DNA from: Xanthomonas rydalmerensis
Lineage (GTDB): Bacteria; Pseudomonadota; Gammaproteobacteria; Xanthomonadales; Xanthomonadaceae
DNA length: 64,000 nt
Direction of reading: 5' to 3'
NCBI RefSeq assembly: GCF_033170385.1
Contig: NZ_CP126170.1
Coordinates: 3,744,001-3,808,000, forward strand
Part shown: positions 16,978 through 24,363 of the stretch, in pieces
Numbering within the stretch: position 1 is the stretch's first letter
How the letters are laid out: every line of letters starts with the position of its first letter
Position numbers and translations under genes: made by a program
The notes under the pieces: generated by a model
Database searches by the model: none
Told to the model about the DNA's origin: nothing
The model's input: only the letters and a program-made list of their open reading frames with translations

Positions 16978-17633
16978 GGCGCCGCGGCGCCGGCGCGCGG
17001 CGGCAGCAGGTCCAGCGCGACCAGCTCCTCGCGCAACGCCGCGGCATCGCGAAACTGCAGCGCATGCATGCCGGTGGCAGCCGCGGCCTGGACATTGCGC
17101 GGCGCATCGTCGATGAACACCGCCCGCGCCGGGTCGATCGCGAAGCGTTCGCACAGCAGCGCGAAGATCGCCGGGTCCGGCTTGAGCAGGCGTTCTTCGC
17201 CCGACACCAGCACGCCCTCGAACCACTGCAGGAACGGATAGCGTTCGCGCGCGATCGGGAAGGTCTCGTGCGACCAGTTGGTCAACGCGTACAGCCGCAC
17301 CCCCTGCCCGCGCAGTTCGTCCAGCACCGCCACGGTGGCGTCCAGCGCGCCGCCCAGCATCTCTGGCCAGCGCGCGTGGTAGGCCGCGATCAGCGGCGCA
17401 TGCGCCGGATGCTGCGCGCTCAGTTCGGCCACCGCCTCGTGCCACGGTCGCCCGGCATCCTGGCGCTCGTTCCACTGCGGGCTGCACACCTCGCGCAGGA
17501 AGGTTTCCATCGCGGTTTCGTCGTCGAACAGGCGGCGGTACAGATGGCGCGGGTTCCAGTCGATCAGGACGCCGCCGAGATCGAACACCACCGTGTCGAG
17601 GTGGGACGCGGCGGACGGGGGGGACGCGGGCAT
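16974..17633 (-). CDS. HAD-superfamily phosphatase, YihX-like
   Basis: The 219-aa cytoplasmic hydrolase has motif I DTVVFDLGGVLIDW (nucleophile Asp, with the second Asp replaced by Gly as in YihX-type proteins), motif II LYALTNWSH, motif III K in RLLKPDPAIF, and motif IV VFIDDAPRNV. The cap is the small helical type. It likely removes phosphate from a sugar phosphate or similar small molecule. The ATG at 17633 is preferred; an upstream in-frame start would add 48 low-complexity residues. The decayed DeoR gene overlapped its stop, so HAD, regulator, receptor and phosphodiesterase form one syntenic group. Confidence 0.87.
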   Translation of the reverse strand: MPASPPSAASHLDTVVFDLGGVLIDWNPRHLYRRLFDDETAMETFLREVCSPQWNERQDAGRPWHEAVAELSAQHPAHAPLIAAYHARWPEMLGGALDATVAVLDELRGQGVRLYALTNWSHETFPIARERYPFLQWFEGVLVSGEERLLKPDPAIFALLCERFAIDPARAVFIDDAPRNVQAAAATGMHALQFRDAAALREELVALDLLPPRAGAAAP

Positions 17634-17813
17634 GACGGGCTCCAGGGAACGGAAGGGGAACGCAGCGGCGGAGCAGGCGCGCATTGGCGGCGGCCGGCAG
17701 CAGCGCCGCCACCGCGGCCACTGCTGGCGGCAGGCCGATGGCGACGGCGGCTGCAGCGCGATCGGTGCGGCGCTCATGGTAGCCGTCCCTTCCGGCTGAC
17801 ATCTCTGGCCGGC

Positions 17814-18006
17814 GTACCCTCACCCCCAGCCCCTCTCCCGGGGGGAGAGGGGAGTTTGGTGCGGCGTCGCTGTTGGGCATCCTGGCGGTCGTACCCTCAC
17901 CCCAGCCCCTCTCCCGCAGGGAGAGGGGAGTTTGGTGCGGCGTCGCTGTTGGGCGTCCTGGCGGTCGTACCCTCACCCCCGGCCCCTCTCCCGCAGGGAG
18001 AGGGGC
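17814..18006. repeat. Tandem 76-77-bp repeat built on a CCCCTCTCCC palindrome
   Basis: GTACCCTCACCCC begins three times, at 17814, 17891 and 17967; each copy contains a CCCCTCTCCC...GGGAGAGGGG hairpin. The first two copies also share the tail GTTTGGTGCGGCGTCGCTGTTGGGC. The region thus holds about 2.5 tandem units in the 379-base gap between the alpha-2-macroglobulin stop and the HAD gene. Another copy of the hairpin is at 31604-31647. The hairpins may end transcription. Confidence 0.85.
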
Positions 18007-18012
18007 GTTGGA

Positions 18013-21000
18013 TCAAGGCTGCACGACGTTGATCGTGCCGGGGTTGCTGCGCCCCACGCCGCGCAGGTCGGGGCGGTACATGTCCTCGACCAGCGACGGC
18101 GGCACCGTGTAGGTGCCCGGGGTCACCGCGCGCACCAGGTAGAACACCTGCGCCTTGCTGCCCGCCGACAGGCTCAGCGCGGCCACGTAGCGGTCGTCGC
18201 GGAACTCCTCGTGCTTGACGTCGGCGGCGTTGGAACGGTCGCTGATCTCGATGCCATCCACCACCACGTCGGCCCACTGCTTGGCGTCGCCCAGGTTGAA
18301 GTTCTCGATCTCCAGGCCGGCCGGTAGCAGGTCGGTCAGCAGTGCGTCGGGCATGCTGGTGTCGGAGGTGATGGTGACACGCACGATCAGCGCCTCGCCC
18401 TCCTTCAGCGGCTGCGGCGTCCACGGCTTGCCGTCGGTGCCGTAGAAGCTGCGCTCCACCTTCAGCGTGCTGTCGTCGGCCGCCGGCGGCGTGCGCGGCA
18501 CGCCGGCGATTTCCAGGCTGGCGTACAGCGGCGGCTGGCCCTGCGGCACGAAGTGCACGCCGCGCGCCAGCTCGGCCTCGTCGAACTGACGGCCGAAGGC
18601 CTTGGCCGGGGCGATCGTTTCGCTGCTGTCGCCGACATTCAACTGCCCGGAGACCTGCGCCGTCTGGCTGTTGAGCAAGGCCTTGCCCATGCGCGCCAGC
18701 GCCACCTGCTCCTGCGTGCTCAGCCACAGCCAGCCGCCACGGCGGCGCGCGTCGATCTCGCGCCCCAGCGCCATCACCCGCGCGTCGTACTCGGGCTTGG
18801 CCAGGCCACGCTCGTGCAGCAGCGCGATCATCAGCGCATCGTCGCGGACCACGCTGCCGTAGTCGCCGAAGTAGCGCGGCCGGTCGGCGCTGTCCTTGGC
18901 GAAACCGGCGGCGATCGCCGCCTCGCCGCGCTTCTTGTCGCCCTGCAGCGACAGCGCCACGCCCAGGTGCACCAGCGACAGACCGGTCAGCGCCTTGCTG
19001 CGGTCGTTGTCGTACAGCGCGCGCAGCGTGCCCAGCGGCGCACGGTTGACCCGCGCCAGCACGTAGCCGGACCAGGCCTGGTTGGCGAACTTCAGGTTCT
19101 CGCGGCGGTCCTGGCCGTAGAAGTTGTTGCCGCCGGACAGCAGGTCCTCGCTGAGCCGGTTCAACGCCTTCTGCAGCACGTTGTCGGGCACCGCGAAGCC
19201 GGCGTCCTTGGCGTCGAGCAGGAACTCGGCGATGTACGGGGTCAGCCCCGGATTGACGTAGCCGTCGTCGCCCCACATCGAGAAGTGACCGCTGGAGACC
19301 TGCATCGAGGCCAGCCGTCCGAACGCGCCTTCCATGCGCGCGCGGCGCGTGGCCGCATCCAGGCCCTTGACCCCGAGCAGGCGCGCGGTGGCGTCGTCGA
19401 GCAGCAGCGCGGCGTAGCCCTTGCTGGTGGTCTGCTCGGCGCAGCCGTAGGGGTACTGCAGCGCGCCCTGCAGGGCACTGGCGAACGGGATCGGCGGCAA
19501 GGCGCTGACCAGCATGCGCGCGTTGACCGAGCCGGCCATCAGGCCTTCGGCATCGCTGGCGCCCAGGGTCACCGGCGCCAACGGGTCGAGCACGCGGGTC
19601 TGCGTGCGCAGCACCGACGGCCACGCCGCACGCACCGGCAGGTCGTAGCGGCGGTCGGCGGCAAAACCATTGCCTTCCACGCGCACCCGCACCTTGGCCA
19701 CCGTATAGCCCTCCTGCGCCACCAGCGGGAAGCTCAGGGTGGCCTTGCCGTCCTTGCCCAGCTTGGCGCTGCGCGCGTTGTCGGCGATCGCCAGCGGACC
19801 TTCGCCATCCACCCGCACCTTGAACTCGCCCGGCTGGCCGGTGAAGTTCTGCACGTCCAGGGTCACCGTGCTGCGGTCGCCCGGCGCCATCACCCGCGGC
19901 ATGCTGGCCTCGGCCACGATCGGCGCGCGCACCAGCGTCTCCACGTCGCGGTTGCCGTAGCGCTCGTCCGAATAGACCAACGCCGACACGCGCAGGGTGC
20001 CGTTGAAGTCCGGTACCGGCAGCTGCACGCGGGCGTTGCCCTTGGCGTCGAGCTGCACCGGGCCGGAGAACAGGTCCACGGTCTGCACCCGCGCGGTCGG
20101 GCGCTTGGCCTGCGGCAACGCCGCCAGCGCCATGTCGCCGCCGAAGCGCAGCTTGCCGGTGCCGCCCTCGAAGCTCTCGATGACCCGGCCATAGATGTCG
20201 TAGGCATCCACGCCCAGGCCCCGCTGCGCGAAGAACTGCGCGTTGGCGTCCGGCACCGGGAAGCGGGTGATGTTGAGGATGCCCACGTCCACCGCGGAGA
20301 TGGTCACGTGCGCCTGCTTGCCGGCCAGTTCCGGCACGCTCACCGTCACCGGCAGCGGCTGCTCCGGGCGCATCTGCTTGGGTGCGACCAAGCCCACCGC
20401 CACGCGCCGGGCCTTGCGGTCCATCGGCACGTAGGCTACGCCGACCGCGCGCGCCGGGGTGATCTTGCTCGGCGCCGAGCCGCCGCGGAACACCAGTGCG
20501 GTGACGTAGACGTCGTGGCGCTCCCAGTCCTTGGTCACCGGGATCTCGAAACTGCTGCCCGGCTTCACGTCGATGTCCTGCACGTACAGCATGCGGTCGC
20601 TCTCGACCATCAACACGCCGGGGCCGGCGTGCGGCGGGGTCAGGGTGACCTTGAGCGTGTCGCCCGCCTTGTAGCCGGTCTTGTCCAGCGCCAGCTTGAC
20701 CTTGTCCGGACGCGCATCGAGGCCGCGGTTGTCGTCGTTCCAACTCCAGCCGGCATGGAACGGATAGCGCGTGGTCAGGCCGGTGGCCGGGTCGAACACG
20801 TCCACCCGGTACTCGCCCCACTCCACCGGGAAATCAAACTTGGCGGCGCTGGCACCGGCATCGACGGTGAGCGTCTGCTTGTTCTCGAAGCGGCGGGTGA
20901 AATCGTAGTCCCAGCGGTTGTCGGTGAACGCCCAGTGGTAGTCGCGCAGCTCGCGCACCAGGGTCACCTTCAGGCCCTTGGCCGGCTGCGGCTTGCCCTG

Positions 21001-22950
21001 CGCATCCACCCGCATCAGTTCGAAGCGCGCGTTGGCGTTGGCGTCGGCGCCGTCCTTGTCGTCGAACAGCGGGCGTACGCCGACCAGCGCCGGTGCTGGC
21101 CACAGCACGCGCTTGAGGGTGCGGGTGACGGTGCGGCCGCCGGTCTCGTACACACTGGCCGAGACCAGCGCGGCGATGGTGCTGGTCGGCTTGGCCTCGT
21201 CGGGCAGCGCCAGGTCCTCGCTGAGCTTGCCGTCGGCGCCGAACTCGGTATCGACGATGTCCTTGGCTTCGCGCGGCAACTGCAGGGTCGGGTCGCCGAA
21301 GAAGTAGCCCGGCAACGCCTCCACCGGATGCTGCTCGACCGCCACCGCCAGCTTGGCGGTGAAGCGGTTGCCCGCGGCCGGCGCGCCGTACAGGTAGGCG
21401 GCGGTGGCCTGCAGCTTGAACGGCTCGCCCGGCTTGAGCGTCTTCTGCGCGCTGTCCAGGTCCAGCTTCATGCGCTCGGGCAGGAATTCCTCGATGCGCA
21501 GGGTCATGCCCTGCACCGCTTCCTTGCTGGTCGGGTCGGTGCGGAACTCCACCTGCCAGCGCCCGGTCGGGGCGTCGGCGGGGATCAGTTGCTCGAAGCT
21601 GAAATAGCCCTGGTCGCCCGGCTGCAGCCGGGTCTCGCGGAAGATCTTGCCGTCGGGCTGCTTCAGCCGCAGGAACACCGGCTGCGCGCCCTTGCCGGTG
21701 GTCGGCACCGGCTTGCCGTCGTTGTCGCGCAGCAGCGCCGACACCCGCACGGTCTCGCCGGGGCGGTACAGGTCGCGGCCGGACCAGGCGAACACGTCGA
21801 ACCAGGCGTTCTCGCGCCCGGCCACCGCGAACTCGCTCAGGTCCAACGCCGGCTGGTTGAACGGCAGCATCGACAGGTCGGTGCCGCTGCGCGCCACCAA
21901 CACCTGGCCGGCGTCGAGCGTGTAGTTCAACAGCGCGTTGCCGTTGTCGTCGGTCTGGCCCTTCAGGAACAGCTCGCCGTCGGCGTTGAGCACGCGCAAC
22001 TCCACCTTCTTCAACGGCTCGCCGCTCTGCAGCGAGGCGGTGTGGACGAACAGCTTGTCCTTGTAGGCGCGCGCATGCAGGCCGATGTCGCTGACCGTGA
22101 AGAAGGCAGTGTCGTACTCGTTGTCGAACTTGCCGGGGCGGCGCAGCACCGCGAAGTACAGGCCCGGCGCCTGCAGTTCCTTGATCTCCTGGATCGGCAG
22201 GTAGGTCAGCGCGCGCTCGTTCTTGTCGCCGCCGAGCACGAAGCGGTTGGTATAGACCGAATCGGCCAGTTGCGAGATCGGGGTGTGGTCGCCGTAGTCG
22301 CTGTCCAGCTCCCAGGTGCCGCGGCGGCCGCCGCGCTGGTACTGGGCGAAGAACGCCGGCAGCGCGCTGTCCTTGACCCGCATGAACTCCACGTCCACTT
22401 CCGGCACGTTGAGCGAGACCACCGGCAGGCCGCGGCTCTCGCGCGCCGGCAGCACACTGCCCTGCGAGGCGAAGCCGACGGCCGGCGTCAACTCGCCGGT
22501 ATAGACCTTCTGCTTGAGCGGCTTGCCCAGGCGGCTGCCGTCGGCCGCCAGCAGGTCGGCCGAGATCACCACCGTGTAATCCTTGGCCGCCTCCACGTAG
22601 GGGTAGCGCAGGGTCTTGCCGTCGTCGGACAGCGACCAGGCGCTCTCGTCGGTGCCGACCTTCTCCTCAAAGCGCAGCAGCTTGTCGAAATCCTGGGTGC
22701 CGACCAGCGGCCGCGAGAACTCCAGCGCCAGCGACAGCCCGTCGCCCTTCTGGTCAGGATAGGCGCGGACCAGGCCGAAGCCCTTCATCGCTTCCTTCTG
22801 CCCCTTCACCGGCTCGCCGCTGGCCTCGGGCAACTGCCCGGATTCGTTGCGCTTGCAGCCGCCCAGCGCAAGCGCCAGACCCAGCAACAAGAAAGTCCCC
22901 ATCAACCCTGCGCGCAGGCCCGCCCAGCGCCGCTTCGAATCCGTGTGCAT
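18013..22950 (-). CDS. yfhM: Bacterial alpha-2-macroglobulin lipoprotein
   Basis: The 1645-aa protein is a YfhM-like protease trap anchored in the periplasm. A lipoprotein signal ends in LALGGC (Cys at about residue 31), followed by MG domains. Around residue 1190 lies YPYGCAEQTTSKGYAALLL, containing the C-x-E-Q thioester that covalently captures attacking proteases; a helical thioester domain and a receptor-like C-terminal domain follow. Length is within the family range. The ATG at 22950 is followed at once by the basic signal-peptide start MHTDSKRRW, and TATACT at 22976-22981 could be its -10 element. The usual partner PbpC is encoded 13 kb downstream rather than next door. Confidence 0.95.
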   Translation of the reverse strand: MHTDSKRRWAGLRAGLMGTFLLLGLALALGGCKRNESGQLPEASGEPVKGQKEAMKGFGLVRAYPDQKGDGLSLALEFSRPLVGTQDFDKLLRFEEKVGTDESAWSLSDDGKTLRYPYVEAAKDYTVVISADLLAADGSRLGKPLKQKVYTGELTPAVGFASQGSVLPARESRGLPVVSLNVPEVDVEFMRVKDSALPAFFAQYQRGGRRGTWELDSDYGDHTPISQLADSVYTNRFVLGGDKNERALTYLPIQEIKELQAPGLYFAVLRRPGKFDNEYDTAFFTVSDIGLHARAYKDKLFVHTASLQSGEPLKKVELRVLNADGELFLKGQTDDNGNALLNYTLDAGQVLVARSGTDLSMLPFNQPALDLSEFAVAGRENAWFDVFAWSGRDLYRPGETVRVSALLRDNDGKPVPTTGKGAQPVFLRLKQPDGKIFRETRLQPGDQGYFSFEQLIPADAPTGRWQVEFRTDPTSKEAVQGMTLRIEEFLPERMKLDLDSAQKTLKPGEPFKLQATAAYLYGAPAAGNRFTAKLAVAVEQHPVEALPGYFFGDPTLQLPREAKDIVDTEFGADGKLSEDLALPDEAKPTSTIAALVSASVYETGGRTVTRTLKRVLWPAPALVGVRPLFDDKDGADANANARFELMRVDAQGKPQPAKGLKVTLVRELRDYHWAFTDNRWDYDFTRRFENKQTLTVDAGASAAKFDFPVEWGEYRVDVFDPATGLTTRYPFHAGWSWNDDNRGLDARPDKVKLALDKTGYKAGDTLKVTLTPPHAGPGVLMVESDRMLYVQDIDVKPGSSFEIPVTKDWERHDVYVTALVFRGGSAPSKITPARAVGVAYVPMDRKARRVAVGLVAPKQMRPEQPLPVTVSVPELAGKQAHVTISAVDVGILNITRFPVPDANAQFFAQRGLGVDAYDIYGRVIESFEGGTGKLRFGGDMALAALPQAKRPTARVQTVDLFSGPVQLDAKGNARVQLPVPDFNGTLRVSALVYSDERYGNRDVETLVRAPIVAEASMPRVMAPGDRSTVTLDVQNFTGQPGEFKVRVDGEGPLAIADNARSAKLGKDGKATLSFPLVAQEGYTVAKVRVRVEGNGFAADRRYDLPVRAAWPSVLRTQTRVLDPLAPVTLGASDAEGLMAGSVNARMLVSALPPIPFASALQGALQYPYGCAEQTTSKGYAALLLDDATARLLGVKGLDAATRRARMEGAFGRLASMQVSSGHFSMWGDDGYVNPGLTPYIAEFLLDAKDAGFAVPDNVLQKALNRLSEDLLSGGNNFYGQDRRENLKFANQAWSGYVLARVNRAPLGTLRALYDNDRSKALTGLSLVHLGVALSLQGDKKRGEAAIAAGFAKDSADRPRYFGDYGSVVRDDALMIALLHERGLAKPEYDARVMALGREIDARRRGGWLWLSTQEQVALARMGKALLNSQTAQVSGQLNVGDSSETIAPAKAFGRQFDEAELARGVHFVPQGQPPLYASLEIAGVPRTPPAADDSTLKVERSFYGTDGKPWTPQPLKEGEALIVRVTITSDTSMPDALLTDLLPAGLEIENFNLGDAKQWADVVVDGIEISDRSNAADVKHEEFRDDRYVAALSLSAGSKAQVFYLVRAVTPGTYTVPPSLVEDMYRPDLRGVGRSNPGTINVVQP

Positions 22951-22975
22951 GCGTTCGCTCCGTGAATGTGGCGCG

Positions 22976-22981
22976 AGTATA
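22976..22981 (-). promoter_or_regulatory. Candidate -10 element of the alpha-2-macroglobulin gene
   Basis: TATACT on the minus strand lies 25 bases before the ATG within TTTATACTCGCG, in an otherwise GC-rich stretch. No good -35 hexamer stands 16-18 bases upstream, so the call rests on the -10 match and position alone. Confidence 0.35.
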
Positions 22982-23101
22982 AAGCGCCGGCGCGACGGCT
23001 GGAGGGGCGAAGGTGCACCATCCATCGGCGTGTGCGCGGCAAGCTACCGTCGGCGCGGAAACACGCCCGGCAACCATGCCGACGATCCCCGTGGAGCCCC
23101 C

Positions 23102-23167
23102 GTAGGAGCGGCTTCAGCCGCGACAGGCATTCCCGGGAAAGCCCGTCGCGGCTGAAGCCGCTCCTAC
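23102..23167. repeat. Intact palindromic intergenic repeat
   Basis: Two perfect 23-base inverted arms (23102-23124 and 23145-23167, beginning GTAGGAGCGGCTTCAGCC) surround a 20-base centre. This is the best-preserved copy of the family in the window and fixes its boundaries. It lies between the nucleoside hydrolase stop and the start of the alpha-2-macroglobulin gene. Confidence 0.9.
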
Positions 23168-23274
23168 CCCCTGAACGAATGGCCAATGGCTCCGCCCGTC
23201 GCGACCCAACGTCGCTCCAACCATGGCCTCATGGCAAAGCAATCCTTACACCGCCAGGTGTCGGCGCCCTAACC

Positions 23275-24294
23275 TCAGCGCAGCAGCCGCTGCATGTACA
23301 GCGCGATCAGCCGCGGCCGATCCAGCGCCAGGCACACCTGGGCATTGGCCGCAGCGCCCGGCGCGCCCGCCGCCGGCGCTTCGCGGGTGTAGCCCTTGTC
23401 GTCGACCACGATGCGCAGCGGCACGGTGGGGCACAGGCTGGGGTCGAGCAACTGCGCCACCGGCACCACGTCGAACAGGGTCGGGGTGGCGCTGGCCCAG
23501 GGCTGGTCGGTGTCGCGCCACTGATAGTAGAGCTGTGCCAGCGCGTCGGTCAGCGGCTCGCCATGGGCGAACAGCGCCACCCGTTCCGGCTCCTCCAAGG
23601 TCACTTGGGTGGCATCCAGCGGCAGCATCACGATCGGCACGCCGGCGGCGAACACGCGCTGCGCGGCGGCGATGTCGGCCGCGATGTTGTACTCGGCCGC
23701 CGGCGGATTGGGCGGGCGGTAGCGCGACTTGCCGTAGCCCACACGCACCGAGCCGCCCATCAGCACCACCTGCTTGAGCTGGGCGAAGCCGGCCGGGTCG
23801 CGCTGCTGCGCGCGCGCCGCGTCGGTCAGCGGGCCGAGCACCAGCAGGGTGACCTCGCCGGGATGGCGCCGCGCCTGCGCCAGGATGAAAGCGGCCGCGT
23901 CCGGCGCCGCCGCAGGCAGGCGGCCCTTCGCCGCCCAGCGCGCCTGGCTGAAGGGAATGCTGCTGGTGGTGCGCTGGCCGATCGCCAGCGGGATGTCGCT
24001 GCGGCCGGCCTGCTGCAGCAGCCGTTGCAGCAATTGCGCGCGCAGGCCGGTGTCGCCCCAGGCCGAGGCGATGCCCAGCACCTGCAGCTCCGGGCTGCGC
24101 AACAGCAGCGCCAGCGCGAACGCATCGTCGATGTCGTCGCCGATGTCGGTGGAGACGATCACTTTCTGCACGGGCGTAGCGGATGCGCCCGCGTCCTGCG
24201 GCGGCGCGACGGCCGCGGGGCGCACCGCCCCTGCGGCAGCCGCGGACGCGGTGGCCAGCAGCGCCAATGCCCCCCATCGGATCAGATTGCGCAT
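23275..24294 (-). CDS. Exported inosine/uridine-preferring nucleoside hydrolase
   Basis: The 339-aa enzyme hydrolyses ribonucleosides to base and ribose. A signal peptide (about 1-24, [17 protein letters not shown]) places it in the periplasm, unlike the usual cytoplasmic enzymes. The calcium-binding N-terminal motif reads STDIGDDIDDAFALALLL, and VLGPLTDAA, VLMGGSVR and EYNIAADIAAAQ are the other family landmarks. GGGAGAGG precedes the ATG at 24294 by a few bases. It follows a TonB-dependent receptor on the same strand after 69 bases, with an intrinsic terminator between them, suggesting a nucleoside-scavenging pair in which the downstream gene is read at a lower level. Confidence 0.9.
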   Translation of the reverse strand: MRNLIRWGALALLATASAAAAGAVRPAAVAPPQDAGASATPVQKVIVSTDIGDDIDDAFALALLLRSPELQVLGIASAWGDTGLRAQLLQRLLQQAGRSDIPLAIGQRTTSSIPFSQARWAAKGRLPAAAPDAAAFILAQARRHPGEVTLLVLGPLTDAARAQQRDPAGFAQLKQVVLMGGSVRVGYGKSRYRPPNPPAAEYNIAADIAAAQRVFAAGVPIVMLPLDATQVTLEEPERVALFAHGEPLTDALAQLYYQWRDTDQPWASATPTLFDVVPVAQLLDPSLCPTVPLRIVVDDKGYTREAPAAGAPGAAANAQVCLALDRPRLIALYMQRLLR

Positions 24295-24305
24295 GCACCT
24301 CTCCC

Positions 24306-24336
24306 AAAAAAGAACCGCCGGCATGATAGCCGGCGG
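24306..24336 (-). terminator. Intercistronic intrinsic terminator (receptor / nucleoside hydrolase)
   Basis: On the minus strand CCGCCGGC-TATCAT-GCCGGCGG is followed by TTCTTTTTT. The 8-bp perfect GC stem and T run make a strong terminator directly after the receptor stop. The nucleoside hydrolase ribosome-binding site begins right after the T run, so expression of that gene would depend on read-through or an unseen promoter. Confidence 0.75.
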
Positions 24337-24363
24337 TCGGTCTTGCAACGGCGAGGCCGCGGA

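Noticed and set aside
17814..18006. Possible CRISPR array
   Set aside because: Units of 76-77 bp are nearly identical along their whole length, so there are no unique spacers, and no cas genes are present.
18553..22965. Plus-strand open frame of 1470 codons opposite the alpha-2-macroglobulin gene
   Set aside because: Exact antisense of a protein with a clear lipobox and C-x-E-Q thioester; the product is His/Arg/Gln-rich noise.
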